This document shows positions 1 through 10,659 of a stretch of 64,000 nucleotides of DNA, in pieces; position 1 is the first letter of the stretch; each line of letters opens with the position of its first letter. A program made the position numbers and the translations under genes. This stretch comes from Nematostella vectensis (taxonomy: Eukaryota; Cnidaria; Anthozoa; Actiniaria; Edwardsiidae), in contig NC_064034.1 of assembly GCF_932526225.1 (NCBI RefSeq), forward strand, positions 8,046,001 through 8,110,000. The letters are read 5' to 3'. The notes beneath the pieces are model-generated. The model was not told the origin of the DNA. It did not search any database and saw nothing but the letters and a program-made list of their open reading frames with translations.

Positions 1-1229
1 GTTGTGCCTGCAGGAACATGGTATCCCCTAAGGATCAGGTCTTGTTCCATTCGACGGGGTAGAACTGCGACAATGGGATACATTCTCAGGGTCTCTTTGA
101 TCCAAGCTTTAAGGTAAGGCAGGCTTGAGAGGGTGTTCACAGTGATAGGTTCCCCAGGCTTGAGCACAGTGGAGACCTCGTGATGTAGTTTTTGCTGCTC
201 AGTGGGGTTTTGGCTCATCATATAGAGAACCCATAGCATTGTGTTTGAAGTCGTGTCGACGCCAGCGAATAGCAGATCGATGACGCTGGCTAGGAGATCA
301 TTCTCTGTGAGCTTACCACTGGAGAGAAGGAACCGGAAGAAATCGGGTTTATCTTCCGAACTCTCCAGTTCAGTTTTCATGAGTTCTATCTTCTTCTCCT
401 CCACAAGAGCTCCAGTGTATTCATACATCGTATCCATGCTTTGGATAAATCTCTTGTAGGTGGGAGTCTCGTATATTTTATGGAACCATTGTGGGATCAA
501 CAACAGAGAGGAGATACATGAAAAAAAATCACCAACAGCATCAATGAACGCTTGTGCATCCGGATCCACGTGATCGTCGAGACAGCCGAACCGTTTATCG
601 AACAAAACCGTCGAGATATTTTCAAATGACCAACGAAACAACTCGTTTTCGAGATCATGAACTTCGTACTCCTTCGGCGAGTTGGCAGGTCCTCGCAGTT
701 TATGTATCTTTATGAGAAATTCATTCGTAATGGCGTCAAAGGTTGGACAATAAGCGGCTACTTCGGGAGGTCGAAGCATTTTCTTGCTAAGCACAGTTCT
801 GTGTTTGTACCACTCCTCGCCAACTGCAAACGCGAGACCTGGAGGGACTTGTCTTAGCTGACGATATTGGTCTATCAACGGGAGGAGAGACCGCTTAGGA
901 AATTTAGATTCCGAGCGGAGCACCATTTGTACATCGTCGGGGTCACTGATGCTAACAACTGAACCCACTCCTGGCAACTCTTGGCGCAAGATTTTGCCGT
1001 ATTTTTCGAAGTTCTTCTTCTCCAAATTGAAAATTGCTTTGCCTAATGTTGTGCTTCTTGTCTCTAACAGTGTCTGCCAGGATGTGCCCAGTAGAGGGAG
1101 ACACGGAGGCCCAGGGATTTGGTCAAATGCTAGGATGGTTTCGGGTTTGTTTGTTGCGTTATTAACTGTGGTGAGACAGCGAAAAGCAGCCCTACTGCCC
1201 CTTCTGCATCCTTTTCTTGTAAGCAGCAT
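1..1229 (-). CDS. Cytochrome P450, mitochondrial-clan type, 5' part (runs off left edge)
   Basis: An open frame without introns runs from an ATG at 1229-1227 to the window edge (409 codons). Seen: an Arg-rich, acid-free N-terminus (MLLTRKGCRRGSRAAF) that looks like a mitochondrial leader; a proline hinge (IPGPPCLPLLG); the I-helix oxygen-activation motif AGVDTTSNT (D325, T326, T327); and the K-helix ExxR as KETLRMYP (E379, R382). The heme-binding Cys loop would lie beyond position 1. The 'AGVDTT' and 'ETLRMYP' forms are those of CYP11/24/27-like mitochondrial P450s, monooxygenases of sterols, secosteroids or xenobiotics that take electrons from adrenodoxin. The substrate cannot be told. A second ATG 30 nt upstream is in another frame, so 1229 is the start. 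The lack of introns over 1.2 kb is notable beside the exon-rich neighbours. Confidence 0.9.
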   Translation of the reverse strand, partial: MLLTRKGCRRGSRAAFRCLTTVNNATNKPETILAFDQIPGPPCLPLLGTSWQTLLETRSTTLGKAIFNLEKKNFEKYGKILRQELPGVGSVVSISDPDDVQMVLRSESKFPKRSLLPLIDQYRQLRQVPPGLAFAVGEEWYKHRTVLSKKMLRPPEVAAYCPTFDAITNEFLIKIHKLRGPANSPKEYEVHDLENELFRWSFENISTVLFDKRFGCLDDHVDPDAQAFIDAVGDFFSCISSLLLIPQWFHKIYETPTYKRFIQSMDTMYEYTGALVEEKKIELMKTELESSEDKPDFFRFLLSSGKLTENDLLASVIDLLFAGVDTTSNTMLWVLYMMSQNPTEQQKLHHEVSTVLKPGEPITVNTLSSLPYLKAWIKETLRMYPIVAVLPRRMEQDLILRGYHVPAGT

Positions 1230-3956
1230 CTGGACGGAGTGCTGGTCACTATAAAGATCATAAATCACAGCATACGAATTGTACTATTGACATTGGCATT
1301 CGAGATAGGCATTATGCAAAACGAAAGAAAACAATTTAGGGCTCTTTGTTGTTGTGGATAGCGTGACAAATAAGCACATACAGCGTTTTGAATTCGTTTT
1401 GAATGTTCAAATTCTAAAACCACAGAGAGTAGGGTACAAACGGGACACTCCATGTGTGCGAGATTTGTTATTGAATATCAAAGACGATGCAATGTCTCTT
1501 ATATAAAAAAAGGGTTACGCTGTCTTGCGTCTGGTTATAGTCGATAAGTACAATATATTTCAATATTGCAACTTAGAATTTTTTCGTTGACGGCTTGAAA
1601 CTTCGAACAGAACCTTCGAGTAAACCGTTTATGCGACAAGCGTTTTGGTTTTTAAAATAAGCACATTGAATTTCTTCTTGGCGTACTTCAAGACACTCTT
1701 TTGAGATGTATACTAATATTTTTATATTAAAATCATTCCCTTCTAGTACAGGTTAATTTCTGTTAGTTTGTTTTTGTGTCAATTTTCTGTTTTGATTTAC
1801 GTGTCGTCAAGCATAATACGAACAAACGCGAACAAAAGAGCATTTTGTTTCGCAAAATAATAATAGTGCGGGGTCTCTCTCCTGATAAATTATAATAATC
1901 ATCATAAAATAACTAAGCGCGCTTTTCCAGTCCATAATAAATCGTTTGATGTCTGTATTTATATGTTTTATTCTTTTTTGGCACAAAATTCACTGAATAA
2001 TCCATTTCATTACATATCATAACAATAATACATATCAAAACATATCATAAACAGAAATTTACATGACTTGATGTTTTCCTCGAGAGCAAACATAGGGAAA
2101 AGGGGAGGTTTCAGAACATCACAATGATTCTCCAATTGATGTATCAAACTCTATAAAGCATAAACTAAAGAATTTGTGTCCGTCCTGTAAAGTGTAAATA
2201 TGGAAGTATCAATAACTATTAAAACAAAGAACGAGAGCTAAACTTTCAACGCTTTTTTCGAGATATAATAGATGACCTTAGCAGCACGTCGTTTCGGCCT
2301 TTGGCTCATCCGATCATTTACGTCCAGCTGAAACAGAAGGTGGCTTTAAAATACCCCATCAACAACAACAGTAACAGCAGCAATAGCAACAACAACAACA
2401 ACAACATCGTATTTCTCAACCAAGAGGATTACCACTACCCTGCACAATGTGTAGTTCCAATGGAGGGGATTGGAAACTCCCCAGGAATTTCTAGAGGGAG
2501 GAGGGGGCGGGAGCGGGAATGCCCGTTTTCCTTAACATTTACCGTATTTATTTTTTCCAGGGGGTTGGAAATTCGAGAGGGGTGGGGGTCATACCTTTAA
2601 TACCCTCAATGGGGGGGGGGGAGTATGGATATTTTTTTAAACTACACAATATGTGAATCACATTTCCTTCATCTTCTCCTTTCTCCCAAAATCCATTCCC
2701 CCCTCGAGGCCCTCCCCTTTCCCATCCCTTAAAATCAGCCCTGCTTTATCTTTAACACCTGGAAAACGCGTGATAAAACCAGTGAAGTTAGCGATTCACT
2801 TGGCGTTTTCCAGGCATTAAAGCGCTACAGTGATAAAACCAGTGAAGTAAGCGGATCCTTAGCGCGAGATAGAAACGTGAAATTAGCGATATTCACGCAC
2901 TTAAGTGGGGAAAGGAGTTCTATATTGCATGTCCCGTAAGCTCACCATTAACTCAAGACTTGCAGCAATTGTTTTTCATCCATTTGGAGCTCTTGTCACA
3001 TTCTCCCTAACTAGCCCAACCGCCGCATTTGGCGGTCCACTCGGCTTTATCCACGCATTTTGGCGCTACACACACAGATAGATAAAATAGGTAATGTTAT
3101 TTAGGCACTATATAGAGATATTGTGGGGTTAGAAACAAAAAAGTACAAAGTACGATTGGCGTTCCATAGGTGCGCCAATTAACAAAAATGCCTAAACATC
3201 TCAAAAGATGGGGTTCGGTCTATTCGCTCTACTGGCTAGGCGCGTAGCTAGGTGGCCATCAAAAAGATGTTCTTTTCTTTTTAAGGTATCGACCAATCAA
3301 TCGGCTAATCAGCAGCCATTATTGGGTTTGAAGCTATACGCGAGCGGGGTAGCAAGAGAAAGAGAGGGGAGGGGAAGTTGGAGGGACGTTCTTTGTGGGA
3401 CCCTGCATAGCCTTTTTCCAACATGGCGGCCGGTCAGCCGAGGGAGAGGGTCAGATTATCTGAATTTCATATCTATGCTTGTAAACTCTATCTCCTCCCA
3501 CACCCTCCCCAAACCACCCCTCTCCTAGCGCGGATCAATCAAAAGACCAAAATAGCAGAAATAGCCGCGTTATTTAACCAGAGTAATGAATAATGTCAAT
3601 CGGCTGGTAGCTTGTGTTGGTGCCAATAACTTACGTCCACAGACGAAGCTCTGTAGTTTGGATTCTTGAAACATTCTCCCTTTTTGCCCATTCATCACAC
3701 TTTAGGTTGATGTCTTTGCAAGGAGGAGGAGTCGTCGGTTTCGCTCTGGATGGGATAGAAAGGGATGAGTTATAGAGAGAGCAAACGGCCTTGGCACTGT
3801 ATCCTACGTTAGGCCCATTGAGGTGGGGACACGATGCCAACAATGTACTAGGGAACTCGAGCCATTGCGCATTAAAAAGCACCGAATGACTAAAGGTTAA
3901 GAGTGACCTTTGTTTTCGGAAACTACGCTGTATTGCACATAGTATACTGTGCTTAC
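1230..3956. other. Intergenic, no convincing gene
   Basis: Short frames here (for example 1265-1453 on the minus strand) show no recognisable domain. A CAA/CAG-rich microsatellite lies near 2360-2410 and poly-G tracts near 2610-2625. A small inverted repeat (arms CCTGGAAAACGC / GCGTTTTCCAGG) lies near 2758-2815. A possible minus-strand terminal exon with a TTTCAG acceptor near 2328 cannot be tied to a gene. Confidence 0.5.
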
Positions 3957-4053
3957 GGATAGGTGTTGGGCATTTTCCAGGATCGGTGTAAATGTCATCG
4001 AGCGCAATCACGCCTTGCTCGTTACGGTCGTTACCAACTGCCTCAAACGTGAG
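3957..4053 (-). pseudogene. MAM domain exon, 3' part
   Basis: The frame reads LTFEAVGNDRNEQGVIALDD followed by IYTDPGKCP, the standard end of a MAM domain (FEgvrG...iAlDDI...C). A TTTTCAG acceptor precedes it and a CC/GTAAGC donor follows. It joins in frame to the 4464-4199 exon, whose end reads GEYFK. Confidence 0.75.
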
Positions 4054-4198
4054 CTGAAAATGCAAATGAAAATAAAAGGAGAATGATTTAGACAGACAGA
4101 AGGCAGAAAAAAAAAGGAAAGACAGAGTCGAAGAGAAGGATTTGATAAATACAAAGCGTCAAGGAAACCAATCAAAAGGACACTGAAGATCGTATTAC

Positions 4199-4464
4199 CT
4201 TGAAATATTCCCCGGGGATATCCAGGTTAGCCAACCCCAGGTGCCACTCCCTGTCCCGTACGTTTTCCGTGTGATACTGGCTGTGAAATATCCACCAGGA
4301 CTTGCCGTCCCTTTTCGTGATCCGCACCCTAAGTTCTCCCACAGACTTCCCATCCATGTTGTAGTAGAATTACAGACGCTTGGGTCCATGCCCTCCCATC
4401 ATCGGGCTGACGAGGAGGGTTGGTTCCTTAGGGTTGACCTCGGTGGACATTTCAAGGTATTTTC
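4199..4464 (-). pseudogene. MAM domain exon, middle part, with in-frame stop
   Basis: Reads GKYLEMSTEVNPKEPTLLVS, then a TAA, then FYYNMDGKSVGELRVRI, ending GEYFK at a GTAATA donor. In intact MAM domains the stop position is an ordinary residue of the 'CLxFxYhM' strand, and the Cys just before it is Arg here (CGT). A stop plus a lost conserved Cys in one motif supports decay. Confidence 0.7.
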
Positions 4465-4929
4465 CTAGGTGAAAAACACGGAAGACGTGTTATTTCATTA
4501 TCCTTTTCTTATTAAGACAATCAAAGCTGTTGTTTATAAAATCTGGCGATGATTTCAGCATTGTGTCACCTACTGCCCTGGTAATGGGAAAAGTGTCCAA
4601 CTTACTCACTTCTTCGAATGGCCTACCTGTAGTCTCGGACAAGTAAAGTCGGACGAGTAAAGTCGGACAAGTCAAGTCTGGTCTGATATCCCCATTCTAC
4701 CTAGTAGACTCCCGTCTTATCAAGGCTTTTCTGTAGGTTCTGTATTTTTGAGAGGCTCGTGAGAAAGGTAGATTAAAAGGTAGAGGTAGATTAATACCGC
4801 ATCTTTTGGATGAAAACGTAAACTGTTCTGCATTGTTAATTGACTGATGGTACCATGGAGATAGCGTGCTTGCCCGGAGAGAGCGCGCCGAACTTGTAGA
4901 GCTCGGTTGTTGAAAGTAAAAGCTCAGTG
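4465..4929. other. Intronic spacer between MAM exon and LINE
   Basis: Short direct repeats of 'GGACAAGTAAAGTC' type occur near 4634-4680. No coding signal is seen. Confidence 0.4.
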
Positions 4930-7145
4930 TTGTATTTAGAATAGCGCTCAGAATTGTGTCTTCAGGGCTTGACCTCGGAAAAAGCGATCACTATGCTGTT
5001 CTTATTAAACCTATTGGGGCGTTGGGAACAATAAAGTCTTCTACGGAAACTATTAGTAGACGAGATATGAGACCTAGTTGCATGGACGCATTTGGGCGTT
5101 GGATTACTGGATACAATTGGAGCTATGTATTGGACGCACCTACTGCAGATGCGAAATGCCGTCTACTATATAGTGTCTTGCAAAATGCCGTTGATATATA
5201 TTTTCCAGCTAAATCGATCAAAGTGTGCCTAACAGACAAGCCTTGGGTCTCGAGTAGGCTCAAAGGCCTGGTTACCAAACGACAAAGGGCTCTACGGATA
5301 CATGGAAAAGACTCTCCCATTTTTAAACGAATCCGTAACAGTGTTAAAGAACTAGTAAAGAACTGTAAGCATAATTATTATAGCGCGAAAGTCGCTTCGT
5401 TAAAGGACACTAACATCTCACGGTGGTGGTGTGAGGTGAAAGCTATTGGGGGATTGTCTAGCACATCTGAATGGTGGCACCAACTATTGAGTGAAGACAC
5501 TCCCACCATAGAGTCACTCTGTGATCAGTTTAATAATCTCCTATACAGCTTAACGTCACACTTTGCCCCACTCGATATCAGTAGTCTGGCGGATGAAAAC
5601 CTCTATGTCCCCCCTGGGTTCCTTGTCACTGATGAGAAGGCGTATAAAGCTCTGCGCTCAATCAAATCAAACAAGTCCCCTGGCCCAGATCAAGTGCCGT
5701 CGCGAGTTTGGAAAGAGTTTGCATTTGAACTAGCTCCGATTGTGAGTGATTTGTACAACAGCTCTCTCAGAGAAGGGCGTGTTCCAGAGATCTTGAAGAC
5801 ATCCCTGGTCATTCCTACTCCCAAGGTCACCCCACCCAAGACAGTTGAGGATGATCTCAGACCAATTACTCTTACGTCACCGTTGGCCAAAATTCTAGAG
5901 GGCTTCACTCTCGAACACCTGATGAATCAAGTTGCAGAGAACCTGGACATTAAGCAGTTTTCGATGCCAGGCAGATCAACAACACATGCCTTAGTTTATA
6001 TGCTCCATATTATACTAGCTGCCTTAGACAAAGGTAATTGCTTTATAAGAGTGTTCTTTGCAGACTTTTCTAAAGGTTTTGATTTGGTTGATCATAATGC
6101 ATTAGTGAACGAAATGAAACTGCTTAACGTTCATAATGTAATTATAAGGTGGATCTGCTGTTTTCTCTCAAATAGGCCTCAACGTGTAAGAGTAGGCAAT
6201 GCATTGTCATCTGTAGTTGTTTCCAATGGGGGTATTCCCCAGGGCACGAAATCGGCTCCGCTTTTGTTTGCAATCTTAGTCAACCGTATGCTTGCAAGGT
6301 GGCCTAATAGAGTTAAATATGTTGACGATACCACCGTATTTGAAATTGTTCCAAGATGCTCTCCCAGTTACATACAATTTATTGTTAATGATATCAAGGA
6401 ATATGCGTCATCAAGGGGAATGCGTCTGAACCCCAAGAAATGCAAAGAGCTTCAGATCAATTTCTTAAAGTACCAACCTTCTGTCCCCCAAAGATTAATC
6501 CTAGGGAGCGCAGTTGTTGAGTAAGTTGAATATTACAAGCTATTAGGTGTACATATATCAGCAGATCTGTCATGGAATGTTCACGTTGACCACATTGTTA
6601 AGAAGGCTAGCAAGCGCCTCTATGCCCTCAGGGTACTCAGGAAGGCAGGTGTCCAGCAGTCAGATATGGTTCTTATCTATTGCTCGTTAATTCGGTCAGT
6701 CCTTGAGTACGCTGCTCCTGTCTGGGCCTCCCTTCCTGAGTACCTTGCAGAGCTTATCGAAACAGTACAACGAAAAGCTATTCGAATAATCTACCCTTGC
6801 CTTAGCTATGAATCAGGGCTCAAAGTAGCAAAAATGGACTCACTTACAGTCCGCAGAGCAGAACTGTGCCGTCGATTCATGGCTAAAGCAAGATGCACTG
6901 AGCCTATAAAATATATAATACAATCTGGGACTGAGGTCGCCCATGGTTATTCGCTAAGGGGGGGTTGCAGCCGTTTGGATAAATCAGTTGGTGTAACTGA
7001 AAGGTATAATAACTTTATCACAATTCGTTTCCAGTAGTTATTCCAGTATTTATTTATACATTGTTAAGTGTAGTGTGCATCGGCCGACATACTGTAATTT
7101 AGCTTATGCTACAAAAGTATGAATAAACGATTATTATTATTATTA
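4930..7145 (+). mobile_element. CR1/L2-like non-LTR retrotransposon (LINE), 5'-truncated
   Basis: The frame enters at the end of an APE-type endonuclease (GLDLGKSDHYAVLI, the SDH motif), passes a long linker, and continues into reverse transcriptase: RSIKSNKSPGPDQVPSRVWK, FADFSKGFDLVDHNAL, GIPQGTKSAPLLFAI and the catalytic box YVDDTTVF. One in-frame TAA at 6522-6524 separates the RT core from the C-terminal thumb region (YKLLGVHISADLSWNVHVDH to about 7037). The 3' end is an (ATT)n tail at about 7131-7149, typical of CR1/L2 elements. Only about 2.2 kb remains, so it is a dead 5'-truncated copy. It sits in sense orientation on + inside an intron of the minus-strand MAM gene. Confidence 0.88.
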
Positions 7146-7423
7146 TTATGACATAAACTTTGAACCCCGTGTGGTGCTGTGAACCATTGCTTCACAGCTA
7201 AGACCAAACTCCCTCTCTCATCCTATCTACGCATGCAATTTTCTAAAACACGCAAAAGTTAAGCTTCAATGATATCTCCTCTCCTTCACTCTGAAAGCAA
7301 GAGCGGGTTGAAGGTGTTTCTTATTACTATCCGAACCATTGACGCCCCCCTTTTGTCTAAGGTTAACCTTCTCTTTATTCAATCAATCATGAAATCGATC
7401 ATCTCTTGATCACGTGGTTTTAC

Positions 7424-7604
7424 CTACCGTTTCCACGGTATGGTCTCCTTTGGGGCCTGGATTCGAGTAAAACGATCCGATTCTCCAAGGAAACCGCCCA
7501 CCCCCTATTCGCCATCTTCCGGTGTTGCCATCGAATTGAGTGCCGTAATAACCCGTGATAAGGATAACCTAGAATTTTAAAAGCTTTATAACTCAGATAA
7601 CCGA
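7424..7604 (-). pseudogene. MAM domain exon, 5' part
   Basis: Reads through GRWRIGGGRF and PGPKGDHTVETVG, matching the MAM signature W...GP..DHT....G. Choosing the donor GTAG/GTAAAA at 7424 leaves phase 1, which fits the next exon to give VGKYLEM. The 5' border is uncertain and the usual first cysteine pair of a MAM domain is not evident. Confidence 0.55.
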
Positions 7605-8137
7605 AACTTGCATCGTAAATCTTACAGAGTAAAATCACCATTTACAAAATAGCAGATGATAAGTTTCCACCCCCAACAAACATATATATAGTAGAGGGTA
7701 GTAAAGAGTATTTTTATAATTCGTGATTGGTCTTAAATAAAATCCGTGATTAGTGAAAAGCCTAAAAATAAAATCGTGAATCGTGATCGAGTACTCTATC
7801 TGTTCCGTGATTGGGGTATTTTTACTTTCGTGACTCGTGATTTTGCATGGCCAAATTCATGAAATGTGACCATAGTCACCTAGAATAATTAAAACACGGA
7901 ATTCATGTAACGAGAGCGACTGCAAAACAGTGTTCAACTTGACAGGTGCTGTAGTACAATCACTCAGCATCGATTGTAACGGTTTTTTCGCGTCACGATT
8001 TTTACATTTATAGGTAGAAGTAAACATTGATGTCATTGTGTGTAAGTGTAACTGCTAATTACAAAAAAAGCTAATTACAAACTTTTAAAACAAATAAGCT
8101 TCATACGTACTCTTCTTGTCTTCCTGCTGTAACTTAC

Positions 8138-8303
8138 CGGCGTTACACCGACCCTTGGTGCATTTTGACGTATCGTTATCGCTCCCGGGACACTTGGTTC
8201 CAAGCGGGTTATCACACTCCCGCTTACGTGTCCTAGTGCCCGTGCCGCACTGACTTACAAGCTCCCCAGGGTCCCCAGTCCCCCCAGCCAGCATCGATCG
8301 GCC
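8138..8303 (-). pseudogene. Thrombospondin type-1 repeat exon with frameshift
   Basis: The first half reads IDAGWGDWGPWGACK in one frame. The second half reads SQCGTGTRTRKREC and KCPGSDNDTSKCTKGRCN in another. Together they make a canonical TSR (WxxW, CGxGxRxRxC, CPG), so one or two nucleotides have been gained or lost between the halves. Acceptor CCCAG and donor CG/GTAAG are intact. Confidence 0.7.
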
Positions 8304-8650
8304 CTGGGCATGAAATATTAGATCATTTTTAAGGAAAAGGTATAAGGGGCTTGTAGTTAATTGTCAGTAATAATTACGAGGATGGTAAATATTTTGATGG
8401 ACGGGATATCAATAATGATACTATTAATTTCTATAGTCTTACTGATGATATAATATTGTCATGAAGAAGATGTGAGTGTTGATGATGGCAATAACTCTTA
8501 TGATCTTATGATGTTGATTATTGTGATGTTATGTCTTACGTTTCTATTAACAAGGGCTCATTATGACGGTGTTGATGTTAAATGCTGTCCATCGTCTTGA
8601 TGTTGATGACTATGGTGATGGTGACGATTATTTTGATTCTTCGTGATTCT

Positions 8651-9460
8651 TTCCCTGCTAGCAGAGGCCTCTTTTCTCTGTATTTCGCTGTGCTTGCGTT
8701 CGCGAGGAAAAGAGACCTCTGCCATGGGTCGAAACTGTTTTCGTTGCGCATGAGTGTGCGTTTCTAAACGATCGCGCTTGACGTGCCAAAACCCGTACCA
8801 TCGCGCGAAAGCTGCGAATATGCTAATATGCTTTGCATGGGTTTATTCTCAAATTATGAATCAAACTCCGGTTACTTCTCCCCTTCGAAAACAAAAACAA
8901 CTGTTCAATATCAATCACCTAAAACGTCACTGAAAAGATTGAACAGCAAACGCAGCAAAGACGAGTTTTGTCTTGTTTGTGGCATAAACTTCAAGACATC
9001 TGGGCAGGCGAGTTTCTTCAATGTAAATATCGCACAGTTGGACCCGAAGAAAATGTTACAAAAAATTTGTTAACTTAGATCAGCTAATTCCAGAAGAATA
9101 TGCTGCAAAACCTGTAAACGGAAGATTGACTCGTTAGTCAAAAGAGAGAAAATTCTGAATGAAGATAAGGCATTGAATGGCTACTTTTATAATTCGTCGC
9201 GTGATATTTCTACGGAGGACGCCGTTTCGAATGCTGGCTTATTATCCCGCAGCGGATATACGCTTCACGCATGCGCTAGTCGTTGTGGGCTCAAATAGTG
9301 GCCAGTAATTAATTAACGGAGCATGCGCTCTGGATCTCCCGTCCACGATCGTGGACGGCGGTTTGATCAAACGAACTTGCGACCCATGGCAGAGGTATCT
9401 TTTCCTCGCGAACTCCAGCCAAGCGAAATACAGAGAAAAGACGCCTCTGCTAGCAGGGAA
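8651..9460. mobile_element. 810-bp non-autonomous DNA transposon with long TIRs and 9-bp target duplication
   Basis: Both ends begin TTCCCTGCTAGCAGAGG and stay inverted-repetitive for roughly 85 bp with a handful of mismatches. The identical 9-mer CGTGATTCT flanks it at 8642-8650 and 9461-9469, so the borders are exact. Long TIRs with a 9-bp duplication are typical of Mutator-like elements (inference). The interior holds a short frame (8783-9073) with a CxxC segment, EFCLVCGINF, but no transposase. A perfect 20-bp palindrome lies near 9342-9361. It is inserted between the two TSR exons. Confidence 0.8.
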
Positions 9461-9544
9461 CGTGATTCTATATTAGTATATATAACTATTCTAGTATTAA
9501 ACTGCCTACTAAACTCTCCTATAATGGCTTTACTTATCACATTC

Positions 9545-9722
9545 GCTTAGCGCACGTCTTTTGTGTCAGTCTGAAGACCATCAGAGTCGGCCCCTGGGCA
9601 GTAGCGTGCCATAGCGGCCTTACTGTCACCCACGCCAACACAGAAACGCTGCCGCACCCGCTGACATTGCCAGTTACAGTAGGGTGTCCAGCTGGTCCAT
9701 GTGGTGTATCCGGTGTGTCCAA
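9545..9722 (-). pseudogene. Thrombospondin type-1 repeat exon
   Basis: After a TTTTCAG acceptor the frame reads YTTWTSWTPYCNWQCQRVRQ and continues RFC...YCPGADSDG. This matches W..W..C...C....R.R.C....C.G of TSRs. A TAA follows shortly after KDVR where the domain should still need its last cysteines, so the 3' end is either a further lesion or a missed donor. Confidence 0.55.
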
Positions 9723-10201
9723 CTGAAAAGAACAATAAGTCATGGCTTGCAAGAAAGAATTGCCGAGAAAGAAGAAAGCAATCTTAACTTTTTTTCATCT
9801 TATCACGAGTAGGGAAGTAAGGGGGGGGGGGGGGGGGGGTGCGAAAACCGCACAAAAAAAAAACGCACAGAACGGCGCCAAAAATAGCAAAACCGTAAAA
9901 ATAGGTCAATAATCGTAAACCGCACAGTCAAGAGAAACCGCAATACAAAAACCGCGCCAGATTTAAGGCAAAACCGCATCACCTTCTATCACCTGACACT
10001 GAAGGCTCTTATTTAACAGATTTTAGAAAACATTGAACATGCTCTGCGAACCCTCGCCGACTCTTTGCATCACCTGAATCACCATCTGGTTTCCGATCAA
10101 ATGCCTTGAAGCGATTTTATTGGCCAACGCTGACCTCTCCGCGAGTTGATGACCAATCGCGCGTCAAGTGTAAAAACAATAACCCCTTTCTGTTTGCTTA
10201 C

Positions 10202-10440
10202 GTTGGCGAGTTCTTGCAGTCGTAAAGGATGTTGATAGCGAGTTTGTCCAGATCGCTAAACTCTTCTTCACTTCTTCCAAACTTTCGTTCCTTCCCATCC
10301 GCTCTCACTATGGATCGTGCACCGTTCCTCGTGAAAGACTTGGCGCTATTATATATAGTGCATGAGACTCTCATAGTCGTAGGGAATGTTCCTAGTGTCA
10401 ATGTCGTAATGTGGGTAACGCTTGAATTCGCTGTGTCTAT
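10202..10440 (-). pseudogene. Astacin protease exon, C-terminal half, frameshifted
   Basis: The exon starts after a TTTTGCAG acceptor in the frame RHSEFKRYPHYDIDTRNIPY then DYESLMHY. This contains the astacin Met-turn (SLMHY, with the zinc-ligand Tyr). Seven extra nucleotides of TATATAA type then break the frame. The other frame resumes with SAKSFTRNGARSIV and ends FSDLDKLAINILYDC, the standard astacin tail. The donor is CCAAC/GTAAGC. Confidence 0.8.
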
Positions 10441-10445
10441 CTGCA

Positions 10446-10618
<173 letters not shown>

Positions 10619-10659
10619 TTGATATCAAACTGATTGATATCAAAAGTGTACTCAGGATT

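Larger units (their letters stand above)
3957..10440 (-). pseudogene. Decaying astacin-TSR-TSR-MAM metalloprotease gene
   Basis: Minus-strand exons in order encode the C-terminal half of an astacin (M12A) zinc protease domain (10440-10202), two thrombospondin type-1 repeats (9722 to about 9545; 8303-8138) and a MAM domain in three exons (about 7604-7424, 4464-4199, 4053-3957). Astacins carrying TSR, MAM or ShK tails are secreted or membrane metalloproteases common in cnidarians. Splice borders are mostly canonical and phases fit between the MAM exons. Lesions are seen in three modules: a 7-nt insertion after the astacin MHY motif, a frame change between the WGPW and CGTGT halves of one TSR, and a TAA inside the MAM domain. 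I therefore call it a pseudogene; a combination of unusual splicing and assembly error is the alternative. The HExxH-bearing exon was not found and should lie beyond 10440, where repeats now dominate. Confidence 0.65.

Noticed and set aside
241..1254. Plus-strand frames at the left edge
   Set aside because: Antisense shadows of the P450 gene, some starting at non-ATG codons.
4956..6524. LINE frame as an intact gene with a start at 4956
   Set aside because: The frame opens with GTG in the middle of the endonuclease; the element is 5'-truncated.
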